A DNA stretch of 64,000 nucleotides from Planctomycetia bacterium (GCA_015075745.1 JABTTW010000002.1:696453-760452), one strand, 5' to 3'; positions 17,334-27,841 are shown, counted from the first letter of the stretch. A program made the numbers and translations. Notes: a model not told the origin generated them from the sequence alone.

Positions 17334-18086
17334 ATGAGCAAGAAAAAGAAGAGCGGGGCGAAGTCTCGCGGCGGACAGAAGATTCACCGTGTGGTGCTGA
17401 AGATCTCCGGCGAAGGATTTTGCCAGGCGGGAGAGTTCGGGCTGGACGGCTCGGCCCTGCGGCGCATCGCCGAGGAAGTGATCGGGGTGTCGAAGCTGGG
17501 CGTGCAGGTGGCTGTGGTGGTCGGCGGGGGCAATTTTCTGCGCGGGGCCAAGATGGCGGAGAAGCTGAGCATTCAGGAAGCGACGGCGCACTACATGGGA
17601 ATGCTGGCGACGATCATCAACGCCCTGGCGCTGCAGGACATGCTGGAGGAACTGGGTCAGCCGGTGCGGGTGCAATCGGCGGTGGCGGTTCACAGCGCCT
17701 GCGAGAACTTCATCCGGCGGCGGTGCATTCGCCATCTGGAGAAGGGACGCGTGGTCATCCTCGCAGCGGGCACGGGGCGGCCGTTTGTGACGACCGATAC
17801 GGCGGCGGCGCTGGCGTCGGTGGAGCTGGGGGCGGACATCCTGTTCAAGGCGACGAATGTGGACGGGGTCTATACGGCGGACCCGAAGAAGGACCCGAAG
17901 GCGAAGTTCCTGGCGAAACTGAGCTACAATGAAGTTATCGACAAGCGGCTGAAGGTGATGGACGTGTCGGCGATCGACATGTGTCAGCGGCACGGGGTTC
18001 CGATCACGGTGTTCTCGCTGATGAAGCCGGGCAACATGCGGAAGGCCGTTCAGGGGCATCGGATCGGTACGATCATCCACGAGTAA
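17334..18086 (+). CDS. pyrH: UMP kinase
   Basis: 250 residues. It phosphorylates UMP to UDP in pyrimidine synthesis. The amino-acid-kinase landmarks are present: VVLKISGEGF, VAVVVGGGNFLRG, AAGTGRPFVTTDTAAAL, and LFKATNVDGVYTADPKKDP. A lysine-rich N-terminal extension of about 16 residues (MSKKKKSGAK) precedes the domain. AGGAAG upstream supports the start. It is followed by rlmN after 26 bp, so the two may be co-transcribed. Confidence 0.95.
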   Translation: MSKKKKSGAKSRGGQKIHRVVLKISGEGFCQAGEFGLDGSALRRIAEEVIGVSKLGVQVAVVVGGGNFLRGAKMAEKLSIQEATAHYMGMLATIINALALQDMLEELGQPVRVQSAVAVHSACENFIRRRCIRHLEKGRVVILAAGTGRPFVTTDTAAALASVELGADILFKATNVDGVYTADPKKDPKAKFLAKLSYNEVIDKRLKVMDVSAIDMCQRHGVPITVFSLMKPGNMRKAVQGHRIGTIIHE

Positions 18087-18112
18087 GGGCGCGGCGAGGC
18101 AGGTATTCATTG

Positions 18113-19210
18113 ATGAGCGAAGCAGCGTCGGCGGCAGACCGGCGACATTTACTGGAACTCGATCCGACGGCGCTGACCGAGTGGTTCACCGAGCACGGAG
18201 AGCCGGGGTTTCGCGCCGGGCAGGTGCTGTCATGGATTTATGAGCGCGGCGTGACCGACTTCGCCGCGATGACGAACTTGTCGAAGCTGCTGCGCGAGGG
18301 ATTGGAGCGGGAGTTCGTCCTGTATCGCTCGCAGATTATTCGGCGCGGGGCTTCGACGGATGGGACGGTGAAGCTTCTGCTTCAGTGGCCGGACGGGGCG
18401 ACGAGCGAGTGCGTGCTGATCCCCACGGAGACGCGGCGGACGGCGTGCATCAGTTCGCAGGTCGGGTGCCCGGCGAAGTGCCGGTTTTGCGCGAGCGGGC
18501 TGGATGGCCTGGAGCGCAATCTGACGCACGGGGAGATCATCGAGCAGGCGCTGCGGGTGAGTGCCGAAGCGACGGCATCGGGCGCGCGGTTATCGAATGT
18601 CGTTTTCATGGGGCTGGGCGAGCCTCTGGCGAATTATGAGGCGGTGATGCGGGCGGTGCGGACGATCAACGCGCCGTGGGGGCTGAACATCGGGGCGCGG
18701 AAGATCACGGTGAGCACGGTCGGACTGCCGAAGATGATCCGAAAGCTGGCGGGTGAGGGATTGCAACTGAACCTGGCGCTTTCGCTGCACGCTCCGAGCG
18801 ACGAACTGCGACAAGAGTTGATTCCCTGGGCGGAGAAGATCGGCCTGCAGGAACTGAGCGCGGCGTGCGGACACTATTTCGAGAAGACGGGGCGCGAGAT
18901 CACGCTGGAATACATCCTGCTGCACAACGTGAACGACCGGCAGCAACACGCGGCCCAGCTCGCACGGTTCTGCAAGCTCTTTCGCTGCAACGTGAACCTG
19001 CTGCGATACAACCCGGTGGAGGGGTTGCCGTACGAGCGGCCGACGACGGAGTCGGCCCATGCGTTTGTCGAGTATCTGAGAGACCACGGCGTCAACGCGC
19101 ACATTCGCACGAGTCGCGGACTGGATATTGACGCGGCCTGCGGGCAGCTTCGCCGGAAGGTGCGCGCCGAGGGCGCCGTTTCCCTGACGGTCGGCCGGAC
19201 TCAGGACTGA
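18113..19210 (+). CDS. rlmN: 23S rRNA (adenine2503-C2)-methyltransferase
   Basis: 365 residues. This radical-SAM enzyme methylates A2503 in 23S rRNA, and often A37 in some tRNAs. The CxxxCxxC cluster motif is at Cys119, Cys123 and Cys126 (VGCPAKCRFC). The two catalytic cysteines match Cys112 (ACISSQ) and Cys343 (IDAACGQL). FMGLGEPLANY and LALSLHAPSDELR are family signatures. The frame is open upstream into pyrH; the ATG at 18113 fits the normal N-terminus. Confidence 0.95.
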   Translation: MSEAASAADRRHLLELDPTALTEWFTEHGEPGFRAGQVLSWIYERGVTDFAAMTNLSKLLREGLEREFVLYRSQIIRRGASTDGTVKLLLQWPDGATSECVLIPTETRRTACISSQVGCPAKCRFCASGLDGLERNLTHGEIIEQALRVSAEATASGARLSNVVFMGLGEPLANYEAVMRAVRTINAPWGLNIGARKITVSTVGLPKMIRKLAGEGLQLNLALSLHAPSDELRQELIPWAEKIGLQELSAACGHYFEKTGREITLEYILLHNVNDRQQHAAQLARFCKLFRCNVNLLRYNPVEGLPYERPTTESAHAFVEYLRDHGVNAHIRTSRGLDIDAACGQLRRKVRAEGAVSLTVGRTQD

Positions 19211-19228
19211 CCGGCGGCATCCAAGATC

Positions 19229-20296
19229 ATGGACGTTCGTCATTTTCATCGCAGTTTGTTTGAATCAGCGCGGCGGTTGATCCCCCACCGGGCCGGCGTT
19301 GTCTGCGCCGTGTCGGGCGGAGCGGACTCGGTGGCGATGTTGCACGGGCTCTTGCGGGTCAATGAGATTCACGACTGCGGATGGCGGCTTGTCGTGGCGC
19401 ACCTGGATCATCAACTGCGGCCGACGTCGGCGGGCGATGCGGAATTCGTCGGACGACTGGCTGACGAGTTGAGGCTGCCGTTTGTTTGTGAGTCACTGGA
19501 TGTTCGCGCGGCGGCCGAGACGACGGGCCAATCCATTGAGACAGCCGCGCGGGAGCTACGCTATTCATTCCTGAGAAGGGCTGCCGAGTCGCAATCCGCG
19601 AGCATTGTGAGTGTCGCGCATCATGCGGACGATCAGGCGGAGACTGTTTTGCATCGAATTCTTCGGGGGGCGGGGCTGGCCGGTCTGGCGGGAATGCCGC
19701 GGCAGCGAGCGCTGGGCGATGGTCATACCCTGGTTCGCCCGATGCTTGGGTTCTGGAAGCGGGATGTTGTCGCGTACTGCGAGGCCGCGGGTCTGACGTT
19801 TCGGGAAGATGACACCAATGACGATCCTGAAGCGGCGACGCGAAATCGAATTCGCCATGTGCTGATCCCGCTGATCGAGGGTGCGATCAATCCACAGGTC
19901 GGCCGGGCGCTGGTTCAACTGGCCGAGCAGGCAGCGCGAGCGCAGGAAGTGATTCGGTCTGACGCGGCGGATGCTTTGGACGCATGCGCCACACGATCCA
20001 TCGCGGGTGAGTGGACGCTGGACGTGACGTCGCTTTCTAACCTGCCCCGGGCCGTCAGAACGGAAGTGCTGCGGCTGGCGATCGAGCGGTCGGGGGCTGC
20101 CATGCAGTCCATTGGCTTCGTGCGAATCGAGGCGGCGGCCGAGTTGATCGATGGGGACGGCCAATCGCGACGGGTGGAGATGGCCGGCGGCGTGACGATT
20201 GAGCGGCGCGGAGGGAAGCTCGTGTTGCATGTCGGCGAAGCGCGGCCAGGGCGCGACAATTTCGACAACCATCAAATCCAAGAAGCGTGCCGGTGA
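19229..20296 (+). CDS. tilS: tRNA(Ile)-lysidine synthase
   Basis: 355 residues. It attaches lysine to C34 of tRNA-Ile(CAU), changing its decoding to AUA. The PP-loop ATPase motif is SGGADS near residue 30, followed by LVVAHLDHQLRPTSAGDAEF, VAHHADDQAETVLHRILRG and RNRIRHVLIPLI. The C-terminal domain is shorter than in E. coli, as in many TilS. The start is 18 bp after rlmN. The end overlaps the next gene by 10 bp, implying translational coupling. Confidence 0.93.
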   Translation: MDVRHFHRSLFESARRLIPHRAGVVCAVSGGADSVAMLHGLLRVNEIHDCGWRLVVAHLDHQLRPTSAGDAEFVGRLADELRLPFVCESLDVRAAAETTGQSIETAARELRYSFLRRAAESQSASIVSVAHHADDQAETVLHRILRGAGLAGLAGMPRQRALGDGHTLVRPMLGFWKRDVVAYCEAAGLTFREDDTNDDPEAATRNRIRHVLIPLIEGAINPQVGRALVQLAEQAARAQEVIRSDAADALDACATRSIAGEWTLDVTSLSNLPRAVRTEVLRLAIERSGAAMQSIGFVRIEAAAELIDGDGQSRRVEMAGGVTIERRGGKLVLHVGEARPGRDNFDNHQIQEACR

Positions 20297-21567
20297 CTGG
20301 GACTTCCCAACGTGACAGCGTGGAACCATCGGCGCCGTTGTGCGTCCCAACCTACCGCAGATGGCTTTGCGCGACTCTGCTCGGAGGCGTAGCCCTTCGG
20401 GTTTGCCTGCTGGTCTATGCCGAGCAGCGACCGGAGCGATTCGATTTTCCGGATTCACATCGATACGTACGAGTCGCCCGAAACATCGTCGCGGGGAAAG
20501 GGCCGATCGACTCGGCGCAGGTGAAGGCGGGAACGGACCCGGTCTATCCGGCGATTTTGTCAGCGGGTATCCGGCTCGGCGCAAGCAGCGACGAGGCAGT
20601 GTTTCGATTTGGTCGCATCGTCAACGCCGTGTTTTCGTGCGCGTCGATCCTGTTGATCTCGATGCTGGGCCGGGCGATTTGCGGCGATCGCGCGGGACTC
20701 ATCGCGGCGGGCATATTTGCGATCGATCCGATTCTCCTGTTCTTCAATGGACTGGTGCTGACCGAGACGGTGCATATCACGATTCTACTGGCGGCGATGT
20801 GTTGCATGGCGCGACTATCGAGTCGTTATGCCCTCCTGCTTGCGGGGTGCAGCGGATTGCTGCTCGGCCTCGGCGCGATGACGCGGAGCACGGGGTTCCT
20901 GCTTGTCTTCGCGATGCTTCCGGCGGTGTGGCTGTTAACAAAGCCGGGCATGCGGCGCGCGACGGTTGGGCTGTGTCTCGTGGGGAGCATCGCGGCGCTG
21001 GCGCCGATGGTGATGCGCAACTATGCGGTGCTGGGCGCGTTCGTGCCGGTCCGAACGGGCGGCGGCGCGAGCCTGATGGAGGCGCTGGGGCCGTGGGCGG
21101 ACGGCGGACCGGGGATGGATCGAATTGTTTATCCGGCGATGCCCGACGAGGCGAATGAAGTCGAGCGGGATCGGATCTGCCGCGAGGCGGCGGTGGACTG
21201 GGCGCGGGAGAATCCCGGGGCGGCGCTTCGGCTTTGCGTCGTGAAACTGGCCCGGACATGGTCGCCGCTGATGCACGCCGAGGGGTATTCGGGCATGGGG
21301 CTACAGGCGGTCGCCCTCGCATCCAGCATTCCCGTCTATATTCTGGCGGTCTGCGGGGCCTTTTCGATGCGAAAAAGCCCGGCGAAACTCTTGCTGCTGG
21401 CGAGCCCGGTGGTTTACTTTTCGCTGGTACATATGGTGTTCGTGGGGTCTGTTCGATACCGTGCGGCGATGATGCCGATGATGTTTGTACTGGCGGCCGT
21501 CGCGTTGGCCCGGTTCCTGGAGACTCGAACCACGGGCAGAGCTGGCGGCAGGGGCGCTACATGCTGA
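20287..21567 (+). CDS. Polytopic membrane glycosyltransferase (GT39/ArnT-like)
   Basis: 426 residues with about nine membrane segments. After the first segment comes an acidic loop (FDFPDSHRYVRVARNI) in the position of the catalytic Asp of GT-C transferases, followed by PVYPAILS and RIVNAVFSCASILLI. Such enzymes transfer sugars from polyprenyl-phosphate donors to lipids or proteins on the outer face of the membrane; donor and acceptor are unknown here. The GTG start at 20287 overlaps tilS. The stop overlaps the AsmA-like gene through ATGCTGA. Confidence 0.7.
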   Translation: MPVTGTSQRDSVEPSAPLCVPTYRRWLCATLLGGVALRVCLLVYAEQRPERFDFPDSHRYVRVARNIVAGKGPIDSAQVKAGTDPVYPAILSAGIRLGASSDEAVFRFGRIVNAVFSCASILLISMLGRAICGDRAGLIAAGIFAIDPILLFFNGLVLTETVHITILLAAMCCMARLSSRYALLLAGCSGLLLGLGAMTRSTGFLLVFAMLPAVWLLTKPGMRRATVGLCLVGSIAALAPMVMRNYAVLGAFVPVRTGGGASLMEALGPWADGGPGMDRIVYPAMPDEANEVERDRICREAAVDWARENPGAALRLCVVKLARTWSPLMHAEGYSGMGLQAVALASSIPVYILAVCGAFSMRKSPAKLLLLASPVVYFSLVHMVFVGSVRYRAAMMPMMFVLAAVALARFLETRTTGRAGGRGATC

Positions 21568-24500
21568 TCCCGCTACACACCACACCGATTCGTCGTCCCA
21601 ACCGGTGGCGGCAGTTCATTCGCCGCCGGGCGCTGGAGCGGCATCCGGTCTCGGTGTCGCGCGAGCGAATCGGCATCATCCTGCTCTGCGCGATCGTGTT
21701 GGGGTTGACCTGGTACGGCATCAATACGCGCGACGCGACGATCCGCGCGCGGGCGGAGGAATTTCTGCGCGGGGCGACGGGCGGCGATGTGACGGTTGAG
21801 AGCGCCAAGTTTCGCATGTTCGGGGGCATCACGCTGGAGAAGGTGCGCGTGGCCGTTCGTTACGACGAGAACCTCGACCCGAGCGCCAAGAGCATCGAGG
21901 CGCGGGAGATCTTCTCGGCCCGGCAGGTTCGGCTGATTCACGATCCGTGGCGACTGCTGTTCGGTTCATTGCACGTTCAGCGCGTGGTTGCATCGGGGCC
22001 GCGCATCACGCTGGTCCACAATGTCGATACCGACGTTCGCAACTGGCAATTGCTCACGCCTCACGCTCAACGATCCAGCGCCGCCAAGTCCGGCGGGCGA
22101 CCGATCATCGCCCTTCGGTCGGCCATCGCGACGATCGTCAGCGTGAATTCCACCGGCAAACGAGAGTTCGATGAAGAGCGACTCGACGCAGATGTTCGTC
22201 CGTCGACGCAGTCGGAGACGGGCTACTACATCGAAGTGCGCCGGCTGAGCGAGCCCGCGGAGCGGACGACGGTCATCTTCGATCCCGAGGTACAGCTTGT
22301 GGCGAATACGCCGTTCGTGGATGCGCGGACGGTGCGGCTTCAATTGCCGAAGGTGGCGCGGGAGTTTTTCGATCGCATCGCGCTGGCCGGCGAGGTGAAG
22401 CTGAGCCGCCTGGCCTACAACTCCGCGCAGGAAAGCGACCGGGACACGGAAGTGGAGCTTCGGCGCGTCGAGTGCCGGATTCCGCTGTCGATGCTCGGCT
22501 CGAGCCCGGGCGGGCCGCCAACGACGACATCGCCGGCCGAGGCGGCGGTGGTGATGACTGACGTTCAGGGGCTTCTGGACCTGCGCCGGGATCGACTGGA
22601 CGTGGACATCTCCGGGATGATCAACGAGGCGGCGTGCATGGTTCGCGGCGCGTTGATCGGTTCGGAGTCCTCGCCGGAGCAGATCGGCGTCGATCTTTCG
22701 ATCAAGAGCAAGGATCTGGCAGCGCCGGAGGGCGCGCTGCGCCGGCGGCTGCTGGCTGATTCGCGCTTGCCGGAGACGCTGCGGACCATCCTCGCGGGCT
22801 ACGACCCACACGGCCTGTTCGATCTGCAGCTATCGCTACAGCGGCCCCGCGGCGCCGGACAGACCATGAAGCTGACGGGATTCTTCGAGCCGAAGGGGGT
22901 TTCGGCGACATCGTCGGCATTTCCCTATCGCGTCGATCAACTGACCGGACGGGTTCGGTTCGACCCGCCCTTTGTCTATCTGGAACAATTGATGGGCCGG
23001 CGCGACGGGGCGATCATCAACGTCGACGCGGTGATCGACCGGACGACGGAGTTTTCGTCGGTGCAGCTTTCAGTGGATGCCATAGACGTGGCACTTAACA
23101 GCGCGCTGCTCGACGTGTTGCCGGTTCGCTATCGCACGGTCTGGGAGCGGTTTTATCCGCAGGGATGGGCCAACATCACGATTCGCAGCCAGCGTCCCGG
23201 GGGCGACGATGCCGACGGCGAGCCGCCCTGGCACACGACGGTGGTAGCGGACTTGGTCGATGCCCACCTGCTGCTGACCGATTTCCCGTATCCCCTTGAA
23301 CACGTGACCGGGCGCATCGCGATTGAGGGCGATCGGATTGAGGTGCGCGGGATCCGTGGCATGCACGAGTCGGGCACGGTGCAATTCGAGGGAATCGCGG
23401 AAATGGCGGGCAACTCGATCGACCGTGCCGAGGTGCGCGTCGATGCGAAGTCGCTGAGAATGGACGATGCCCTTGCGGCCGCCCTTCCGGCGGAAGGACG
23501 CGGAGCCTTTGAACAGTTTCAGCCGGAGGGAGAATTCGATCTCTCGGGGGTGATCGCATGGACGCCCGGGACGTCGGGGCTGCGATACAACCTGACGGCC
23601 AAGCTTTGCGACGCGGCGCTGAAGTATCAGCCGTTTCCGTTTCGGATCGACGGCGTGCAGGGCGAGATTGTCATCCGGCCGGACGGCTTTTCGATTCTGG
23701 ACGTCTCCGGGAAACACGGAGACGCATGGGTGACAGCGCGCGGGGACGTTCGGCGACTGGATAGCGGCTACGAGGCCGACTTGGTTTTTGACGCGCGGAA
23801 CCTGGCGCTGGATGACGAACTGCGGGCGGCGCTGCCTGATTCGCTGCGGCATGTCTGGCAGGCGGTGCAGCCGAAGGGCAAGCTGAGCATTCTGTCGGCG
23901 GTGCATCTTGCATCGATCGACGGACAGACACAGCGCCATCATCGCACGCGGATAGAGACCGAGAATGCGGAGCTTTGTCTGAAGGCGTTCCCCCTGCCGC
24001 TGACCGATGTGTCGGCGCGGCTGAAGGTGGCGGACGATCATGTCGAGATCGTTTCGCTGCGCGGGCGGCGCGGCGAGGGAATTGTGGAGTTGAGCGGCGT
24101 GCTGGACTTCGCCGATCCCGGGCCGCGCGGGTCGCTGACGGTGAGGGCGACCGGACTTGTGGTAGACGATGAGCTGATCGCCGCGCTGCCGCCGCGGCTG
24201 CGCGACCTGGTGACAGCGGCAAAGCCGAGCGGGACCATCGGGCTGGAGTTTGATCCGCTGGTGTTTGCGCAAGGCACGGACGGGCGACTGAGCTGGGACG
24301 CGACGGGGCGACTGATTCTGGCCGGGGCTTCGCTGAATCTGGGGTTCAGCGCCGAAAACCTTTCCGGTCTGATCAGCGGGGCTCTGCATGTTGACACCGA
24401 CGGTGAGGTGAGCCTCGACGGGCGAATGGCACTTGATACGGCGACGCTGGCCGGGTGGGAGATGAGCCAGTTGGAGGGACGCATCACTGTTGATCCCCAG

Positions 24501-25181
24501 TCACATCAGATTCACGTGCGCGATGCCGTGGCGGTGGCATACGGGGGGGAGGCGACGGGCGAGGCGGAGATCGACCTGCTTCACAGCGACGTGACGTATC
24601 AGGCGTCGATTGTCGCGCGCGATCTGAAGCTGCGGAGCTTTCTGGAGTCGCTCGGCGGTGATACGGACGACGAGACGCACGGGACGATACGCGGGAATCT
24701 CATCCTGCAGGGGCGCAGCGGAGCGCGGGGCTATCGCGAGGGCGCGGGGGAACTGTTTGTCGCCGGCGCGCAGGTGTGGCGGATGCCGATTGTCTTTGCG
24801 ATTTTCCAGGTGCTGAATCTCACGCCGGACAAGAACGTCTTTCACGACGGGTGGGTCAAGTATTTCATTTCGCGGGATACGCTGACTTTTCAAAAGATCG
24901 ACCTGCAGGGCAAGGCTGTTTCGTTTGTCGGCGGCGGGATGATGGACATGCGGACGAAGCAGCTCGACGTTCGGCTGTTGGCGGGCAGTCCGCTGCGGCT
25001 GCGTCTGCCCATCCTGACCGATCTGCTGGAAGGCGCTTCGCGGGAACTCATGGAGGTGCGGCTGACCGGCACGTTCCAGGAGCCGACGATTGAGCCGCAG
25101 CCGCTCAAGAGCCTGGCGAAGGCGCTGCAGCGCATCTTCCCGGAGGCGCCGAGCACACGATCACACCTGCCGTCGGGTTGA
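21561..25181 (+). CDS. Large AsmA/TamB-like envelope protein
   Basis: 1206 residues from an ATG overlapping the previous gene's stop. One N-terminal membrane anchor (IGIILLCAIVLGLTWYGIN) is followed by about 1150 residues of repeating beta-strand units (ITLEKVRVAVRY; FRIDGVQGEIVIRPDGFSIL; MRTKQLDVRLLAG) and a C-terminal stretch typical of the AsmA/YhdP/TamB superfamily. These span the periplasm as hydrophobic grooves and move phospholipids between membranes in Gram-negatives. Several half-repeats recur (DDALAAALP; DDELRAALPDSLR; DDELIAALPPRLR), suggesting internal duplication. Lipid transport is inferred from the superfamily. Confidence 0.7.
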   Translation: MLIPLHTTPIRRPNRWRQFIRRRALERHPVSVSRERIGIILLCAIVLGLTWYGINTRDATIRARAEEFLRGATGGDVTVESAKFRMFGGITLEKVRVAVRYDENLDPSAKSIEAREIFSARQVRLIHDPWRLLFGSLHVQRVVASGPRITLVHNVDTDVRNWQLLTPHAQRSSAAKSGGRPIIALRSAIATIVSVNSTGKREFDEERLDADVRPSTQSETGYYIEVRRLSEPAERTTVIFDPEVQLVANTPFVDARTVRLQLPKVAREFFDRIALAGEVKLSRLAYNSAQESDRDTEVELRRVECRIPLSMLGSSPGGPPTTTSPAEAAVVMTDVQGLLDLRRDRLDVDISGMINEAACMVRGALIGSESSPEQIGVDLSIKSKDLAAPEGALRRRLLADSRLPETLRTILAGYDPHGLFDLQLSLQRPRGAGQTMKLTGFFEPKGVSATSSAFPYRVDQLTGRVRFDPPFVYLEQLMGRRDGAIINVDAVIDRTTEFSSVQLSVDAIDVALNSALLDVLPVRYRTVWERFYPQGWANITIRSQRPGGDDADGEPPWHTTVVADLVDAHLLLTDFPYPLEHVTGRIAIEGDRIEVRGIRGMHESGTVQFEGIAEMAGNSIDRAEVRVDAKSLRMDDALAAALPAEGRGAFEQFQPEGEFDLSGVIAWTPGTSGLRYNLTAKLCDAALKYQPFPFRIDGVQGEIVIRPDGFSILDVSGKHGDAWVTARGDVRRLDSGYEADLVFDARNLALDDELRAALPDSLRHVWQAVQPKGKLSILSAVHLASIDGQTQRHHRTRIETENAELCLKAFPLPLTDVSARLKVADDHVEIVSLRGRRGEGIVELSGVLDFADPGPRGSLTVRATGLVVDDELIAALPPRLRDLVTAAKPSGTIGLEFDPLVFAQGTDGRLSWDATGRLILAGASLNLGFSAENLSGLISGALHVDTDGEVSLDGRMALDTATLAGWEMSQLEGRITVDPQSHQIHVRDAVAVAYGGEATGEAEIDLLHSDVTYQASIVARDLKLRSFLESLGGDTDDETHGTIRGNLILQGRSGARGYREGAGELFVAGAQVWRMPIVFAIFQVLNLTPDKNVFHDGWVKYFISRDTLTFQKIDLQGKAVSFVGGGMMDMRTKQLDVRLLAGSPLRLRLPILTDLLEGASRELMEVRLTGTFQEPTIEPQPLKSLAKALQRIFPEAPSTRSHLPSG

Positions 25182-25255
25182 ACAATATCGAGTATCTGAA
25201 ACCATTTCGCGGCCGCCTGGGGCTGGGCGCCTCGACGGGTGCCGGTCCCCTGCCG

Positions 25256-27637
25256 CTATCTTCGGCCGCGTCTTTTCGATCGCCCGCCCTTTTTGGCGCC
25301 GCGCTTGTTGCCGCCTCGCGGTGACGGCCCCTTGCGGTGGCCTTTTTTGGCGCTGGGGTGATCGCCCTTGGCGCGCGGACGATCGCCGACGGCTCCAACG
25401 CCGCCAGCCCCCCCACCGCGGCGGCGCACCGGCTGGCCGCCCTGGACCAGCGCCAGATTGAGCTGACGCGCTGAGACATCCACCTCGGCGATCTGCACCT
25501 TGACAATCGTCCCCATCGTGAATGCCTGCCGGGTTCGCTCTCCCCATACGCGCCCCGCCTTGACATCCACCTCCCACCAGTCGTCGCCGAGGTCCTCCAT
25601 TCGGAGCAACCCGTCGATCAGATACTTGGGGTGCTGCACAAACATTCCGAAGTTCGTGACTCCGGTCACGACGCCTTCGAACTCCTCGCCGACCTGCTCC
25701 GTCAATAGCTGCAAGACCTTGACCGTGCGAAGTTCATGTTCCGCGCTTTCCGCGCGACGGGCGTTGTAGGACAGCCGCCGGCCCATCTCGTTCAATTCGT
25801 CCACGTCAGGCACGTCTTCCAGGCCGACCTTGTTGCGACCGCCGAAGGGTCCCTCGAAGTACCTCTCGAGCAAGCGATGCACCATCAGGTCGGCGTAACG
25901 ACGAATCGGACTCGTGAAGTGCGTGTAATGCTTGCTGGCCAGGGCGAAGTGACCGACGATCTTTGGCGAGTATTCGGCCATCTCCATCGACTTGAGCACC
26001 GCCAGATTCACGGCGTATGCCTCGGGCTTGCCGCGCAGCGGCTCCAACAGCGTCTGCAAGTCACGCGGCGTGATCTTCTTCGGAATCGCGAACCCCGCGG
26101 TGCGCATGAACCGGGCCATTGCCTCCAGGGAATCCTCATCCGGCTCGGGATGGATACGACGGATGCAGGGGACGCCGAGCTTGTCCATCAGGCGGGCGAC
26201 CGCCTCGTTGGCCTCGACCATGAACATTTCGATGATCTTGTGGGAGAAGCTGTCGTCCTCCGGCTTGGCGTCCACCACCTTGCCGTTTTCATCGAAGATG
26301 AGGTCGACCGCGGGCAGATCGAGGACAATCATGCCTTCGTCGTGCCGTCGCTTCTGAATCGCGTGGGCCAGGCGGTCCATTTCGCGAACCAGCTCGACGA
26401 CCGGTTTGGGAATGCCATCGGTGTTGCCCTCCAGGATGCCCGATGCCTGTTGATAGGTCAGGCGTTTGGCGGACTTGATGACTGTGTTGGCGAACCGGGC
26501 GCTGAGCACGCCTCCGCGCGCGTCATATCTGATGAAAGCGCTCTTGCACAGCCGAGGCTCAGCCTCCTGCAGACTGCAAATCCCGTTGGACAGCACTTCG
26601 GGCAGCATGGGAATCACATGGCCCGGGAAATAGACGCTGTTGCATCGCTGACGCGCCTCTTCGTCCATGGGTTGCCCGACACGGACGAAATGGCTCACGT
26701 CGGCAATGTGTACGCCGAGTTCCCAGGTGGCCGGGCCGATGGATCGCTCTTTGCGGCGCTTGCCCTTGGCGGGCGCTTGGCCGTCGCCCCGGCCGTCCGA
26801 AAGCCGCTCGAGCGTGATGGCGTCGTCGTAGTCCTTGGCGTCGTCGGGGTCGATGGTGATGGTGAGACGGTCGGTGAGGTCTTCGCGCTGGGCCAATTCC
26901 TTTTCGACGTCAAACGAGCGCACAGCGCTCCGGGCATCTTCAGTGACCTCTTCCGGAAATCCTTCCGGCAGATGGTATTGGCGGATGATGCTGATGAGGG
27001 CGACGCCGGGCTGGCCCTGTTGGCCCAGGCGTTCGACGATGACGCCCTTGGCTTGTTGTCCGGTCGACGGATAGCTGACGATCTCCACGACGACCTGATC
27101 GCCGACTTTCGCGCCTTTCGCGCCGACGTCGCCGACGAAGACTGGAACGTGCAGTGTGTTGCCATCCGGCTGTACAAACCACGTTCCCCCTTCGTTGCGC
27201 AATTGGCCGACGAATTTGCTGTCGCCGCGCTCGATGACCTTGATGATCCGGCCGCCGAGCGCCTTCTTGCCGTCGCGCATGCCGCGCGGAACGATCTGGC
27301 AGAGCACGCGATCGCCGGTGACGGCGTCGAGCGTGTCGCCTTTGCCGATGTAGAGGTCGCCGTGGGCCGTCGCCATATCGGGCACGACGAAGCCGAACCC
27401 GCGCGGATTCGCCCGGAATATGCCGCTGATCTGGTTGGGCGGATGCGGCAACATGACGGCGTTGTCGGTGCCGAGGACGACTCGTCCCACACGGCGGAGG
27501 GCGTCGACCGCGTCGTGAAAGTCGCCATGCTCGGCTTCGGCGATACCCATCGCCTTGGCCAGCTTGGGGCCCTTCATAGGCCGGTAGTCCGGCTGCCGCA
27601 TAAACTCAAGTATTCGCTCTGAAAACCGTTTAGCCAT
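25256..27637 (-). CDS. rnr: Ribonuclease R
   Basis: 793 residues. A processive 3'-5' exoribonuclease of the RNB family. In order: an N-terminal winged-helix region, cold-shock domains (ISGIFRANPRGFGFVVPD; DLYIGKGDTLDAVTGDRV), the RNB catalytic domain with TIDPDDAKDYDDAITL as the metal-binding Asp cluster, HYTHFTSPIRRYADL, and an S1 domain (GVVTGVTNFGMFVQHPKYLIDG). It ends in a tail of about 60 residues rich in Lys, Arg and Gly, as is common in RNase R. Antisense frames up to 628 codons across this gene are shadows. Confidence 0.94.
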   Translation of the reverse strand: MAKRFSERILEFMRQPDYRPMKGPKLAKAMGIAEAEHGDFHDAVDALRRVGRVVLGTDNAVMLPHPPNQISGIFRANPRGFGFVVPDMATAHGDLYIGKGDTLDAVTGDRVLCQIVPRGMRDGKKALGGRIIKVIERGDSKFVGQLRNEGGTWFVQPDGNTLHVPVFVGDVGAKGAKVGDQVVVEIVSYPSTGQQAKGVIVERLGQQGQPGVALISIIRQYHLPEGFPEEVTEDARSAVRSFDVEKELAQREDLTDRLTITIDPDDAKDYDDAITLERLSDGRGDGQAPAKGKRRKERSIGPATWELGVHIADVSHFVRVGQPMDEEARQRCNSVYFPGHVIPMLPEVLSNGICSLQEAEPRLCKSAFIRYDARGGVLSARFANTVIKSAKRLTYQQASGILEGNTDGIPKPVVELVREMDRLAHAIQKRRHDEGMIVLDLPAVDLIFDENGKVVDAKPEDDSFSHKIIEMFMVEANEAVARLMDKLGVPCIRRIHPEPDEDSLEAMARFMRTAGFAIPKKITPRDLQTLLEPLRGKPEAYAVNLAVLKSMEMAEYSPKIVGHFALASKHYTHFTSPIRRYADLMVHRLLERYFEGPFGGRNKVGLEDVPDVDELNEMGRRLSYNARRAESAEHELRTVKVLQLLTEQVGEEFEGVVTGVTNFGMFVQHPKYLIDGLLRMEDLGDDWWEVDVKAGRVWGERTRQAFTMGTIVKVQIAEVDVSARQLNLALVQGGQPVRRRGGGAGGVGAVGDRPRAKGDHPSAKKGHRKGPSPRGGNKRGAKKGGRSKRRGRR

Positions 27638-27841
27638 GAATTGCTCGAAAAGATTGATCGGCCGACATCAACGCGCCGGCAGGACGTGATCGTGCGAGGG
27701 TCAACGTTGAAAACCGCTGTCGGGTATGCACCATAGCAGTATTTATCGTCGCACCTCGTGGAACGATAAGCCTTGCCGACTGCTGCGATCGAGGCGACGA
27801 TGGACGTGTACGTCGAAACGACTCACCGAAAGGACTCTCTC

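Noticed and set aside
23070..24389. A 439-codon minus frame inside the AsmA-like gene
   Set aside because: Antisense shadow with Arg/Gln/His-rich composition and no start signal.
25736..27622. A 628-codon plus-strand frame across the ribonuclease R gene
   Set aside because: It is the antisense shadow of rnr, created by high GC and codon bias. Its translation has no domain and the opposite strand has all RNase R motifs.
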